From Procambarus clarkii (lineage: Eukaryota > Arthropoda > Malacostraca > Decapoda > Cambaridae), in the NCBI RefSeq assembly GCF_040958095.1, contig NC_091219.1, positions 26,817,023-26,881,022 on the forward strand: a stretch of 64,000 nt of DNA. Direction: 5' to 3'. Below, in pieces: positions 12,854 through 23,639 of the stretch (the stretch's first letter is position 1; each line of letters starts with the position of its first letter). The notes below the pieces were generated by a model, which saw only the letters and a program-made list of their open reading frames with translations, was not told the DNA's origin and did no database searches. The translations under genes were made by a program, and so were the position numbers.

Positions 12854-13289
12854 AAAGCAGTCCATGAGGCGACCTCACCAACATTCCCACCCGAGGCTCC
12901 TCTACCCTATACACCTACCTGTTGTTTTGATCTTCCACCTGTCCACCGCCGCTCTCATATAATCCACACAAACTTCACTCTACATTCCACGGCACAAATA
13001 TATATATATATCTTTTCTCTATCTTTCCTGACTTTGCCCCTGCAACTTTCTCTCACCAGGGGACTGATAAAGAATGGTTAGAGCGGACGAGCACAGAGCC
13101 GCACCTCCCTCACTCGTTTCTAGCGCCAGACTCGCCACAACACCTGAGTGAAGCTTTCTCCCATCCCTCCCACACCGTGAGAGCCGCGCGCTGATTGGCT
13201 TAGCGTTTATAAGCCCCACGCTGATTGGTTTCCTCTTGCCCTCCTCCTCCTCCCTCCCTCCCCCCACTCCTCCCGGGATGTCTTGATAA
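12854..13289. other. GC-richer non-coding segment
   Basis: Sequence between two arrays. It includes the promoter-like element annotated separately at 13185-13235 and a CTCCTCC-rich run near 13240-13270. No exon that I can support starts in either direction. Confidence 0.4.
13185..13235 (-). promoter_or_regulatory. Paired CCAAT boxes flanking a TATA-like motif
   Basis: On the minus strand the order is CCAATCAGCG, then cTTATAAACG, then CCAATCAGCG, all within about 45 bases. CCAATCAG is the standard NF-Y site (family knowledge). The two boxes sit in short direct repeats (gctgattgg). No downstream exon is identified on either strand, so function is inferred from motif arrangement alone. Confidence 0.3.
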
Positions 13290-13905
13290 CCAGGCCGACA
13301 GAGACTCCAGGGCCCAGTCGGGATGAGTCTTGGAGCGGGCAAGCGGACGCCGTAGACTCTAAAACTCCTGATGGAGACTCTTAGGGGTCCAGTTGGGAGT
13401 CTTGGAGCGGGCAAGCAGCCACCGTAGACTCTAAAACTCCTGATGGAAACTCTTAGGGGCCCAGTTGGGAGAGCGGACTCCGTAGACTCTATAACTGATG
13501 GAGACTCTTAGGGGCCCAGTTGGGAGTCTCGGAGCGGGCAAGCGGCCGCCGTAGACTCTAAAACTCCTGATGGAGACTTAGGGGGGCCCAGTTGGGAGTC
13601 TCAGAGCGAGCGAGCGGCTGCCATACTCTAAAACTCCTGATAGAGAATCTATGGCCTAGTTGGGAGAGTCTTGGAGCGGGAAGACAGCTGTCGTAGACTC
13701 TTAAAGCTCCTGATGGAGACTCCATAGCTCATTTAGGAGTCTTGGAGCCGGCGAACGGCTGCCATACTCTAAAACTCTATGGCCTAGTTGGGAGTCTTTG
13801 AGCGGGTGATAGGGTGCTGTAGACTCTTAGAACTCTTGATGGAGACTCCATAGCTCATTTGAGAAATTCTTAGAGAGGGCGAGCGAGTGCCGTATACTAT
13901 ACCAC
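13290..13905 (+). repeat. Tandem repeat with ~95-100-bp unit
   Basis: Six or seven diverging copies of a unit with the order gtagactctaaaactcctga, tggagactcttaggggccca, gttgggagtcttggagcggg, caagcggccgcc. Copies diverge steadily toward the 3' end, where several are shortened. Confidence 0.9.
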
Positions 13906-14514
13906 TCTTTACTGCATTCCAGGACCCAACTACAGCTCTTTGTTGAAATAACAATAAGAATGTTTCAATATATTTCATTCGTATAAAAGAGCTATCCAGT
14001 ATTTAAATTGTATATTTGAGGTATATCTAAAAGCTGTTTTAAAATTATTGGAAAATTCGAGTTTGGTATGGCGCTGGTCGGTGTCCAATTGGTCTGTGGG
14101 GTCGATGATGGTGGTAGAGAAACATACCGACCTTGCTTTATTGGAATGTGTCTTTAAAGAACGCAGAAGAGGACGGCCGACCTCTGTGAGGGAGGACATA
14201 CTAAATGTCAAGGTCAAACTCGCAGATAAACGGGTGGCGTCCGTGGCTGACCTCTAAAAGTTCACATTCATGACTGCGGTATTGTCCAATTTTTGCATCT
14301 TTCTTCGGAAATCTTCTTTCCTCTTGTTTCTTCATTTCCATTACCTCCTCCTCCTCCTACAGTCCTATACGTCCTCCGTCTGAGCCGGTATCATGTTCAA
14401 GTATGCTTATTGAGACGAAAAAAATACATCTCAAAGGGATAGAGTAGGTTAGGCTATTTCTACGACGCCAAGGCCGGTATCTCCTTTGAGCCCTCAAACT
14501 TTTCCCCTTGGGTG
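13906..14514. other. Non-coding spacer
   Basis: The opposed frames at about 13975-14257 have no recognisable motif. Bases 14393-14465 are the inverted match of the repeat at 63-140. Confidence 0.4.
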
Positions 14515-15130
14515 AGCCTACTTCCTCCCTTGGGGTTTCCCATCACCTCGGGACCCCGCCTCCTCCCTCGGGACCCCAACATCCTTGGGGACCCCCGCCT
14601 CATACCACAGGGGGCCTCCCCACCACCTAAGGACCCCCAACCTCCTCCCCCCTAAGGTCTCCCACAACCTCGGGGCCCACCACCCACCTCCGGACCCTAC
14701 ACATCCTCCCTCAGGACCCCCAACATCCTTGGGACCCCCAACATCCTTGGGGACCCCCGCCTCATACCACAGGGGGCCTCCCCACCACCTAAGGACCCCC
14801 AACCTCCTCCCCCCTAAGGTCTCCCACAACCTCGGGGCCCACCACCCACCTCCGGACCCTACACATCCTCCCTCAGGACCCCCAACATCCTTGGGACCCC
14901 CACCTCATACCACAGGGGGCCTCCCCACCTCCTCCCTAAGGTCTCCCACAACCTCGGGGCCCACCACCCACCTCCGGACCCTACACATCCTCCCTCAGGA
15001 CCCCCAACATCCTTGGGACCCCCACCTCATACCACAGGGGGCCTCCCCACCACCTCCCTAAGGTCTCCCAGAACCTCGGGGCCCACCACCCACCTCCGGA
15101 CCATATACATCCTCCCTCGGGACCCCACCT
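14515..15130 (+). repeat. Proline-coding tandem repeat with shrinking units
   Basis: Copies of a C-rich unit containing cataccacagggggcctcc, then aaggtctcccacaacctcgg, then ccacccacctccggacc. The anchor cataccacag starts at 14601, 14763, 14906 and 15028, so successive units are 162, 143 and 122 bases. The 158-codon Pro/Thr-rich plus frame and 103-codon Gly/Trp-rich minus frame are products of the repeat. Confidence 0.92.
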
Positions 15131-15224
15131 CCTCAAGCCTAGTTATTCCAACCCACGATTCCCGTTCTTTGTTCATTACCAGTTTTATATATTCTGTCTC
15201 GACCAAACTCTTTGTTTTGTTGGC

Positions 15225-15640
15225 TTTAGCGGGTGTTGCCGCTGTTGTTTTTAGCGGGTGTTGCTGTTGTTTTTAGCTGTTGCTGTTGTTTTTAGCGGGC
15301 GTTGACGCTGTTGTTTTTAACAGGTGTTGCCGCTGTTGCTTTCGCTTTTAGCAGATGTTACCGCTGTTGTTTTCGCTTTTAGCGGGTATTGCTACTGTTG
15401 CCATTGTTTTCGCGGGTGTTGCTATTGTTTTAGCGGGTGTTGAATCCATTGCTGTTTTTTTAGCCGGTGTTGAATCCATTGCTGTTGTTTTTAGCGGGCG
15501 TTGAATCCATTGCTGTTGTTTTTAGCGGGTGTTGAATCCATTGCTGTTGTTTTTAGCGGGTGTTGAATCCATTGCTGTTGTTTTAGCGGGTGTTGAATCC
15601 ATTGCTGTTTTTTTAGCGGGTGTTGAAGCTGTTGATTTTG
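15225..15640 (+). repeat. 30-31-bp degenerate minisatellite
   Basis: About a dozen units of gttgtttttagcgggtgttg followed, in the later copies, by aatccattgct. The first units lack the aatccatt part and are shorter. Confidence 0.9.
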
Positions 15641-15869
15641 TTTTCAGTACGAACAATGTAATTTATGTCAAACATGCTTGTAAGTTGACGGCAAACGGCT
15701 GTTGTCGTATTTCTGTCATTTGGCGTTACTGGTCCTGTTACTTCTGCTGATGATATTGTGTTGTTGATGTAATTGTTCTCCTGTTGTCCGTGCCTGGGTA
15801 GTGTAGCAGCTACGTTTGTTTCCATTGATGCTGTTGCTGTTGACTATCAGTTGACGCTGATGGTTGATT
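15641..15869. other. Spacer with continuing gttgctgttg motifs
   Basis: Decayed extension of the preceding array. No gene is seen. Confidence 0.4.
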
Positions 15870-16105
15870 GATTGATGAAGATTAAGCCACCCAAAAGGTG
15901 GCACGGGCACGAATAGCCCGTAAGTGGTGGCCCTTTTGAGCCATTACCAGTATCAATAGATGATACTGGAGATCTGTGGAGGTGCAGCTGCACCCTGCGT
16001 GATGGGAGATGTCTCCCAGACGCTGATGTTGTTGACACTGTTATCTATGATTGATGAAGATTAAGCCATCCAAGAGGTGGCACGGGCATGAATAGCCCGT
16101 AATGT
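15870..16105 (+). repeat. Interspersed repeat (SINE-like), copies 2 and 3
   Basis: Bases 15870-16020 match 540-712 nearly base for base. After a short gap the 5' part starts again at about 16045 and stops at 16105, so a truncated copy follows a full one. Both are in the same orientation. Confidence 0.75.
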
Positions 16106-16602
16106 TTATCCATTGATGTCTTTGTCATTTATGTATCCGTGTTTACACTGATGACTTGTTACCGAGATTGATGTTTCCGGAGGTTAACACCAACAGTCAA
16201 ATGAACTTTCAGAGCTCATGACTCATTTCCTCTCTCAGGCTCCATAAAGACTGAGAGAGATGTCGTGTAAAATCTCTTTACATATGCATCTATTGAGCAA
16301 GGCAACGACATTGTCCTGTGTGTAGCCCATGTGGACTGTCATCAATTATGTTAAATTTATAATTAGCTTTTCTTAATGGTTTTTCACTCTATGTCTCAGA
16401 AGACGGCAAAATTGTATTAAGATAAATAATTACCCATCATGCACTCATTTACTCACCTAATTGTGCTTCGGCTCTTTGGTCCCGTTATGTAAAACTCGCT
16501 TTAATTTGACATGCAAAAAAGGAAGCAATTAGTGTCGCCTTGCTATTGTCCTCAGGTAAACTGTATATTTGAAGCTGAGAATGTTGGGCTGTCTGCGGTG
16601 GA
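16106..16602. other. Non-coding spacer
   Basis: A short fragment of the LINE family A 3' end (gtgcttcggctctttggtcc) lies at about 16463-16485. Nothing else is recognised. Confidence 0.4.
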
Positions 16603-16890
16603 CATGAGAGCTAGTGGCCAGCTGAGCATGAGAGCTAGTGGCCAGCTGGACATGAGAGCTAGTGGCCAGCTGGACATGAGAGCTAGTGGCCAGCTGAGCA
16701 TGAGAGCTAGTGGCCAGCTGGGCATGAGAGCTAGTGGCCAGCTGGGCATGAGAGCTAGTGGCCAGCTGAGCATGAGAGCTAGTGGCCAGCTGAGCATGAG
16801 AGCTAGTGGCCAGCTGAGCATGAGAGCTAGTGGCCAGCTGGGCATAAGAGCTAGTGGCCAGCTGAGCATGAGAGCTATAATGGCCAGCTG
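16603..16890 (+). repeat. 24-bp minisatellite
   Basis: Twelve or so units of atgagagctagtggccagct plus gagc/gggc/ggac. Because 24 is divisible by three, both strands keep one open frame: an 8-residue MRASGQLS repeat on plus and an LMLSWPLA repeat on minus. The plus frame opens at 16511 and closes at 16897. I see no promoter, splice or homology evidence that either is a gene. Confidence 0.95.
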
Positions 16891-17654
16891 GTCATAAGTA
16901 GTCAACTTTGTTAATAAGTAATGTATTATACATGCGAATGTTTTTAATGTATTCAGTTAATATGTAAACAAATTTACGTTATTACAAATATTGGGTGTTT
17001 ACAGTTTTTTTACAAGTAAATCCTGAGGGTGGAGTAAGCAAGCTTATGACCGAGAAGTTGACAAGAGAATAAGCTACCAAATTACAACATTTACCCTAGT
17101 TTTATTCATCTTATGTACATATATAACACGTATTTATTAGCTTACTGTTTCTTGAAGGTGGAAGTGCTGCTGGGAGAAGGAAGCCATTGTTAGATGGATG
17201 CGTTGGTGTACAACCTTGCTCACTTGCCTGGCTTCACGTCCACACCACGAGCCTCGACAATTCTTCATCTTGAGGCTAATCCTGCCTCAAGATGAAGTCT
17301 TGTCTAATCATCATTCATCTTGTCTAATCCTCTGAATGTTTAATAAAACTTCCCTACAGACTTCCTTCTATACACGTGCTGGAGCCTCTCTAGAGACAAT
17401 GAACAAGAATATGTCCCTTTTAATCTGTTTCAGAATATTGTACAATGCATTTGCCATTTTGTTAGCCTAGTAATCCAATGTCACCAGTCTGTTTTCAGCT
17501 AACAAGACAGTGTTGTTTGTGTTCGGCTTGTCGTAAAACCTCAACTGAAATACAATTTATCCAAACCACTAGCAGGTATTTTTTTTTTCAGGGATATTCC
17601 TGCGCGGGCCCTAAGCCTCTGGCTGGACCTTTAAGTGTTGCTTGTTTCTGTTTT
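16891..17654. other. Non-coding spacer with a hairpin
   Basis: Bases 17263-17276 and 17284-17297 form a perfect 14-bp inverted repeat with a 7-base loop (cttcatcttgaggc). No gene is seen. Confidence 0.45.
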
Positions 17655-17850
17655 ACTTAGGCGGAGTATGAGTATTTATGACTCGTATGGTCGCTTCAGT
17701 AAGATTTTGCCATATGTGTTTAACAACTTCTTCTACTCTGTTGAATCTAGGTTGAAATCTTAATGGGTTTGCAACTGTGCACTGTGTTAGATAATGTTCC
17801 AGTGGTCTGTCGGGCATTTCTCCACAGTGCTGACATTTCCGACTAGCAGG
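17655..17850 (-). mobile_element. LINE family C, C-terminal zinc-knuckle-like remnant
   Basis: On the minus strand one open stretch reads SRKCQHCGEMPDRPLEHYL, then TQCTVANPLRFQPRF. The CxxC...HYLxxC pattern is the C-terminal motif typical of Jockey-like LINE ORF2 proteins with an RNase H domain (family knowledge). No reverse transcriptase is attached here, so this is a truncated copy. A related plus-strand remnant lies at 45840-46440. Confidence 0.7.
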
Positions 17851-17856
17851 GAAGGC

Positions 17857-17889
17857 TAAGGCGGCTAGCCTTGCCTGCTAGCCGCCTTA
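17857..17889. repeat. Short-spacer inverted repeat
   Basis: Perfect 12-bp arms, taaggcggctag at 17857-17868 and its complement at 17878-17889, with a 9-base spacer. It sits directly next to the LINE remnant. Confidence 0.85.
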
Positions 17890-18084
17890 AAATTGCCAAC
17901 TCGTTCACAGTTGATAAAATATCAAAGAATAAGAAGAGCGTAACATGTATGAGAGATGAACGATGACAAGAACACCCCAGTGAACGTGGGGCCGCAAGAC
18001 CTGCCATCACCACACTCCTACCTGTAAACAATGACTCAGTAATGATGCGCGCGCATGCTGACCAAGGGGCACTTGCCCGCATAT

Positions 18085-18190
18085 GGTTATCTTACCTTTC
18101 GGTTATCTTGCGATGATTTCGGGGCTTAGCGTCCCCTCGGCCAGGCCTCCTGGTTGCTGGATGGGCCAACCAGGCTGTTGGACGCGGCTG
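18085..18190 (+). repeat. Interspersed repeat tail, third copy
   Basis: Matches the 728-835 and 11150-11235 elements (gatttcggggcttagcgtcc, aggcctcctggttgctgga) and runs directly into the LINE fragment that follows. Confidence 0.65.
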
Positions 18191-18490
18191 CTCGCAGCCT
18201 GATCCGTGTAATTTGTGCATGCCCTTTATCTTTTCCTTTCGCGAAAGGCTACGTTATTTGTGTTATCTCACACCCACACACAACAAGAGGACACAAATTC
18301 AAGCTAAGGAAACAATGGTGCCGAAAAAAATATTATAAAGTTTTCTTTTGCAAACAGAGAAGTAGAGGGAAGGAACAGGTTAAGTGAGAAGGTGGTGGTG
18401 GGCAAAACCGTCAGTAGTTTCATGGCATTATACGACAAGAGTGCTGGGAAGACGGGACACCACGAGCGCAGCTCTCATCCTGTAACTATA
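18190..18490 (+). mobile_element. LINE family A, decayed ORF2 C terminus
   Basis: The plus frame at 18154-18387 contains TRGHKFKLRKQWCRKKYYKV, the counterpart of TRGHRYKLAKHRCRRNIRKF in the better copy at 56861-57181. After the stop, frameshifted remnants carry gtgctgggaagacgggacac and gcgcagctctcatcctgtaa, which also match that copy. The element is dead. Confidence 0.7.
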
Positions 18491-19723
18491 CTTTGGTAAT
18501 TACACATTATATAACAATAATATAAATTACAAGATAACAATACTACAACTAGGCGACTGCACACACACGCGCGCGCGCACGCAAGGCCCCCCCCCCCACT
18601 TCCCCATAATCCAGGGACCATTTATTGTAGCTTGCTGAGCCTATAAGTGACATAAATATGGAACTGTGACTTTGAACATAAATTTAATTTCAACCCATCT
18701 TTATAAAGTATTCAGACTCAGTGGTAGAGGAATGTGAACGTACATAGCCTAGGACACGAATATATTAGTCTAGATTAACTGCACACGCACTCAGAGTAGC
18801 TCAATAGGTATGCTAAAATATGGGTGACTATTCAAATATTAAACTTTTCATTTCCTCTTGTGAATATGTGTAGTTTCTTAATTAAAAATGTTAGCGACAA
18901 GCACCCGAACATTATGTCATTAATGGCATACTGTCATAATGAATTTCTTCATAAAATGGTATGAATTTTGTTGCAATTTTGGGAGTGAACAAACTTGTAT
19001 AAGTATTGTCCGAAAAGTCAACAGCTGCAATTTCTACTGAATTATATTAATTGGTGTGACTGTCCTAAGCTTTCCAAAGACTTTCCCTATATTCACTATA
19101 ACAAAATATCAAGCACTGAAATCATACAATATCTAATAAAACCAGATTAAAACTATTAGAAGGATAATATAGTATAGTGAGGGATAACATACATTACAGC
19201 TACATATGATATATAAAACATCACCTAAAATCACTACAGTGGTAAAGTACATCAATTCAAAAACTCACCTTAATAAAAAAAATTACATATTTTGATGTTA
19301 AATTCTCAAAGTACACAAAACAAAAACATAAAATGCAAAATAACTTAAAAAACGCAGACCCCAAGAACAGATGTTCGGTGACACACAGTGTTGCTGTGGG
19401 TGCTTTAGTCGCCTTTCACTAAGCACGGAAAAAACTCTGGAAAGGAAAACCTAGTAATGCAAGCGTCGTCAGCATGCAATAACTTGCATCCTGTACACCA
19501 TTCTGTATGTGCGTGTGCACATATCTGGCTCCGCAGCCTTTTATATACCTGTCACCGAAAAGAGTTTTCGACTGAACCTCTCAAACACCCTTTAGCAGAG
19601 TCCCGGGTAAATGTCAAAGTTACAGCTCTTCTGAGGCGTCGGTTTCCAATAAACCTGAGAGGCGATCATTAGGATGCGAGTCTCAACTTTTTTAAACATT
19701 TGTTTTGCGACATTGTGTTGAAC
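18491..19723. other. AT-rich non-coding sequence
   Basis: A short CA/GC and poly-C patch lies at about 18558-18598. The remainder is AT-rich with no supported feature. The 71-codon frame at 19457-19672 has no recognisable features. Confidence 0.4.
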
Positions 19724-19977
19724 TGGACACCTACGGAAGTCTTGGGAAGTCCTGGACACCTACGGAAGTCCTGGGAAGTCCTGGACACCTACGGAAGTCC
19801 TGGTAAGTCCTAGACACCTACGGAAGTCCTGGGAAGTCCTGGACACCTACGGAAGTCCTGGTAAGTCCTAGACACCTACGGAAGTCCTGGGAAGTCCTAG
19901 ACACCTACGGAAGTCCTGGGAAGTCCTAGACACCTACGGAAGTCCTGAGAAGTCCTGGACACCTACGGAAGTCTGAC
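19724..19977 (+). repeat. 29-bp minisatellite
   Basis: Eight or nine units of gacacctacggaagtcctgg followed by gaagtcctg, with gtaagtccta variants arranged in partly alternating order. Confidence 0.93.
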
Positions 19978-20394
19978 GGGAAGGGGAGTGTGTTTCCTTC
20001 GAGAGACATCAAGAGCAAGCCATAAAGACTTTTTCCAGTGTAGGCTTCAGAAGGTATGTTTAAATTTCAGCTGGAAAAATTCATCAGGGATAATGGGAGG
20101 AACCTTTGACAAGCCGAAGCCTCCTGTCCCCATCAAGGCCACTAGAAATGGAGACCCTCAGGTGAATTTAGGTAATATTTGGGTAACAGCAACTGTGGAT
20201 TGGAAACACCTCATACAGAAATTTTGCTTAGAGAAAGAATGGCATCATGCGGGCTGCATGCGTCACAGCATCGCTGTTGCCAGTCTTTTCATTAATCCTC
20301 CTCAGGTGTATGTGAATTCAATTTATTGTGTCTGGGGACAGGCAGCCAGAGTATACATACAGTACATGCTAGGCTTATATATAGGTCCCCCCAC
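19978..20394 (+). repeat. Mixed retroelement remnant
   Basis: Bases about 20098-20165 (ttgacaagccgaagcctcct, ...catcaaggccactag, ...ccctcaggtgaa) are similar to the minus strand at about 23270-23340, showing an interspersed repeat. Bases 20320-20390 (ggggacaggcagccag...aggtccccccac) match 50160-50240. The 139-codon plus frame is therefore repeat-derived; I recognise no protein. Confidence 0.5.
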
Positions 20395-20540
20395 CCCTGT
20401 TGCTTAGATACTCCCTCATCCACTGGAGCACCTTACCTTTTACTCCTGCCTGTTGCTCCAACTTTTGTAACAGCCGTTTATGGGGTACTGTGTCAAAGGC
20501 TTTCTGACAGTCCAAGAAAATGCAGTCTGCCCACCCTGTG
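20395..20540 (-). mobile_element. Reverse transcriptase fragment (LINE)
   Basis: On the minus strand about 45 codons read DCIFLDCQKAFDTVPHKRLL followed by QKLEQQAGVKGKVLQWM. FLDxxKAFDxVPH is the RT motif A region of non-LTR retrotransposons, with the first catalytic Asp. The fragment is isolated from any other RT motif. The plus-strand 114-codon frame here is a shadow. Confidence 0.75.
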
Positions 20541-20554
20541 TGTGTGTGTGTACA

Positions 20555-20790
20555 CTCACCTACTTGTGCTTGCGGGGTTGAGTTTTGACTCTTTGGTCCC
20601 GCCTCTCAACCCTCAATCTACCGGTGTACAGATTCCTGAACTTCTCGAGCTCTATCATATCTACATTTGAAACTGTGTATGGAGTCAGCCTCCACCACAT
20701 CACTGCCTAGTGCATGTGTTCACCTAGTTGTGTTTGCGGGGGTTGAGCTTTGCTCTTTCGGCCCGCCTCTCAACTGTCAATCAACTGTTT
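20555..20790 (-). mobile_element. LINE family A 3' end, two partial copies
   Basis: tgtgcttgcggggttgagtt, ctttggtcccgcctctcaac and gtatggagtcagcctccacc match 10670-10830. A second start (gtgtttgcgggggttgagct) follows at about 20725, so two 5'-truncated copies or a local duplication are nested. Confidence 0.7.
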
Positions 20791-20819
20791 ACTAACTACT
20801 TTTTTTTTCTCCACACCAC

Positions 20820-21005
20820 ACACACACCCCAGGAAGCAGCCCGTGATAGCTGACTAACTCTCAGGTACCTATTTACTGCTAGGTAACAGGGGCATTCAGG
20901 GTGAAAGAAACTTTGCCCATTTGTTTCTGCCTCGTGCGGGAATCGAACCCGCGCCACAGAATTACGAGTCCTGCGCGCTATCCACCAGGCTACGAGGCCC
21001 CTGTG
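20820..21005 (-). repeat. tRNA-derived SINE (same family as 6646-6965)
   Basis: Reversed, it runs gcctggtggatagcgcgcag, ...ggcgcgggttcgattcccgc, then the body gaaacaaatgggcaaag, gtttctttcaccctgaatgc, ccctgttacctagcagtaaa, ending in the gtcagctatcacgggctgct tail. A-box and B-box motifs are present. The tRNA-like part is not a working tRNA gene since the body follows without a terminator. Confidence 0.85.
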
Positions 21006-21008
21006 TGT

Positions 21009-21052
<44 letters not shown>
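21001..21052 (+). repeat. (TG)n microsatellite
   Basis: A TG run of about 50 bases, broken once by an A, next to the tRNA-like end of the SINE. Confidence 0.95.
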
Positions 21053-21055
<3 letters not shown>

Positions 21056-22264
21056 TTCAGAGCAACCCAGACCGTACCCCTGGAAGCTGAAGCTTGACCC
21101 AACAAACACAGCAACAGAATACAAAACTGATATTATAGCATGGCGTCGTCCCAAATACCAGAAGACATTGTCTTGTGGTGGACTCACTGTCAGACTGGAG
21201 GAGGTCATCAATCACCAAGAGTGCTCCAGCCATCATCCCACACCCGGCACTCTCGGGGGGTGGAAGGCTTGACGGGAGGAGTTGATCAAGAGGCTGTCAG
21301 GTTGGCTCCTCAAAATGTTCTTCCTCTGCTCCAGTTCTAATTCCTGGCATGTTTGTTTCCCCGAGGTTCCTCGTCGAATGGGACACACTAGTGAACATTG
21401 TGTATCTATATTCGCCACCAGGATAATGTTATTAAAACAAAAATACTAAAACTAGTACAAAAAAAGGAAACTTTACCTTCATTTAAATGTTTGATCCAAA
21501 TATCACATTAATAAGTTATCGTGAATAACAGAACTCAATTACGGGCTCACTATAGCCCCGTGCTATGTGGAAATTTTAGTTCAGAGTAGCTAAATCTAAC
21601 CCAACAACAACAATAACATACACCAGAGAGCCTCATCCTACAAATACAAAACCTGAACACCTCGCTTTACCTAAGTCAAAAAATATGCACACTATGGCAA
21701 TCTATAATATTAATTTATATGTAAGAAATACATTTTGAATGTTGAATATTTTGAATGACTAGCATGTTAACATTGATGAATTATTCTTTGGTGTGAGGCA
21801 CTGGAGGGCTCGAACCCCGGCCCCGCTTGATTATGTGCCCCTGTAACCCTTTCCACCACCACCCACGGCATGGGTATGAGGTGCATAAAAAAAGAAAAAA
21901 AAAGGCTTGCTTGAATTGCCACTCCATAAAAAATTCTACCAGAAACATACGAATCTAATCAACCCACCTAACCTATATCAAGTCCGATGCATAGAAAACG
22001 TGAATATTTGCGAGCCGATATTTTTCTTAAATAGGTCGAATTTGTAACGTATTTGAATCTGTAACTATAACGTCAAAAATGCGACGTATTAGTTAGGAAG
22101 CTCATGTCATTGTTCATGAGGACGGGACGGGCCTCATGGAGGCTGGAGGCTGCACATTATTCCTTCTCACGCCAAGCTAAGGTAATTTCAAGGAAAAATT
22201 TTGAGGATGTCTCAGCTGACAAGAGGAGTACAATGCCTGACTCATCGTTACATCTCTGTCTGAC
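21053..22264. other. Non-coding spacer with repeat fragments
   Basis: Repeat D lies at 21805-21895 (gattatgtgcccctgtaacc). The cacggg/agcccgt motif of 2315-2350 is present inverted near 21540-21575. No gene is supported. Confidence 0.5.
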
Positions 22265-22823
22265 CTGTACCCTCACACCTGCCTCACCTCATGAGTCTCC
22301 TCACACCTGCCTCACCTCATGAGTCTTCTCATACCTGCCTCACCTCATGGGTCTTCTCATACCTGCCTCACCTCATGAGTCTCCTCACACCTGCCTCACC
22401 TCATGAGTCTCCTCACACCTGCCTCACCTCATGAGTCTCCTCACACCTGCCTCACCTCATGAGTCTCCTCACACCTGCCTCACCTCATGAGTCTCCTCAC
22501 ACCTGCCTCACCTCATGAGTCTCCTCACACCTGCCTCACCTCATGAGTCTCCTCACACCTGCCTCACCTCATGAGTCTCCTCACACCTGCCTCACCTCAT
22601 GAGTCTTCTCACACCTGCCTCACCTCATGAGTCTCCTCACACCTGCCTCACCTCATGAGTCTCCTCACACCTGCCTCACCTCATGAGTCTCCTCACACCT
22701 GCCTCACCTCATGAGTCTCCTCACACCTGCCTCACCTCATGAGTCTCCTCACTCCTGCCTCACCTCATGAGTCTCCTCACACCTGCCTCACCTCATGAGT
22801 CTCCTCACACCTGCCTCACCAAG
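22265..22823 (+). repeat. 28-bp minisatellite
   Basis: About 20 units of ctcctcacacctgcctcacc followed by tcatgagt; very uniform, with tcttctcatacc variants only at the 5' end. Confidence 0.96.
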
Positions 22824-23252
22824 GTAAGGACACCGCCACACTAGACATAACTCACAAGAAATTTTGGTTTAAACAAAAGGTGACATTTGGCAGCCTAAAT
22901 GTTAGCGAGCGGCATCAAGTCTTGTTACATTATCAAGTGACATTTGTCAGTTGTTAATGTTATATTATAACACATAAAGCATTACCCTTCTTCCTAACTT
23001 TTAAGTGCATTTTTAAATATTTACTGCTAGGAGAACAGAAACATCAAGTGTAAGGAAGTGTGCCCACTGGCCAATTGGGGACTGACTGTTGAGATATATA
23101 TCTCAAGCAAGGAGTTACTGTTAATATTGCCATGTTACACCCATAGATGGCGTTTGCAAGCACCCTTAAGATGCCACGGGCAATTAATGATGATAATAAA
23201 GATGCCAATGTGTGTGTGTGTATTAAAAATGAGATCAGCGCTTCTGTAGAAA
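22824..23252. other. Non-coding spacer
   Basis: No supported feature; a short GT run lies at 23210-23221. Confidence 0.4.
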
Positions 23253-23465
23253 CTATAATGAGTTTACCTGAGAGCCACTAACACTAGTGGCATCGACGAG
23301 GACAGGAAGTCGGCGGCTTGTCGAAGGTCCCCCAAATTTGCCTAGATAGATTTCATCATGAGTTATATTCTGTAAATTACCGTACAAGGTGTAGTCAACG
23401 ATGACACAACTCGGCCAAACACTACCAAGTGCAAAGAAAACTAAGTGTTTCACAGACACGTTCAT
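23253..23465 (-). other. Open segment with secretion-signal-like start, overlapping a repeat
   Basis: A minus-strand frame of 70 codons begins with a short hydrophobic stretch (KHLVFFALGSVWPSCVIV) and ends at a CAG|GTAAAC donor-like site. It could be a first coding exon. However, its 3' third is similar to the plus strand at about 20098-20165, which marks it as repeat-derived, and I recognise no protein. It is more likely part of a retroelement than a gene. Confidence 0.25.
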
Positions 23466-23639
23466 TTTATCGTCCCAAAATGCGATAACCTTTAATAAAT
23501 GAAGTCACACCCGGGGCGGCCGGCAAGCACAAGTGAGCCTCGAGTATGTGACCTCCAGCAGGTGACCTCCAGCAGGTGACCTAGCAAGTGGCTCTTAACA
23601 CAATCCTCACACTAGGCTGCTTAAAGTGGCGGCCGTCCT

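Noticed and set aside
11690-12962. 391-codon and 294-codon open frames as protein genes
   Set aside because: Both are translations of a 20-bp tandem repeat and have no codon-level or splice support.
14518-15061. 158-codon proline-rich protein
   Set aside because: Arises from the C-rich tandem array; unit lengths are not multiples of three and the frame is accidental.
23253-23465. First exon of a secreted-protein gene
   Set aside because: The start looks like a signal peptide, but the 3' third matches a repeat also at about 20098-20165 and no downstream exon is visible; kept only as a low-confidence feature.
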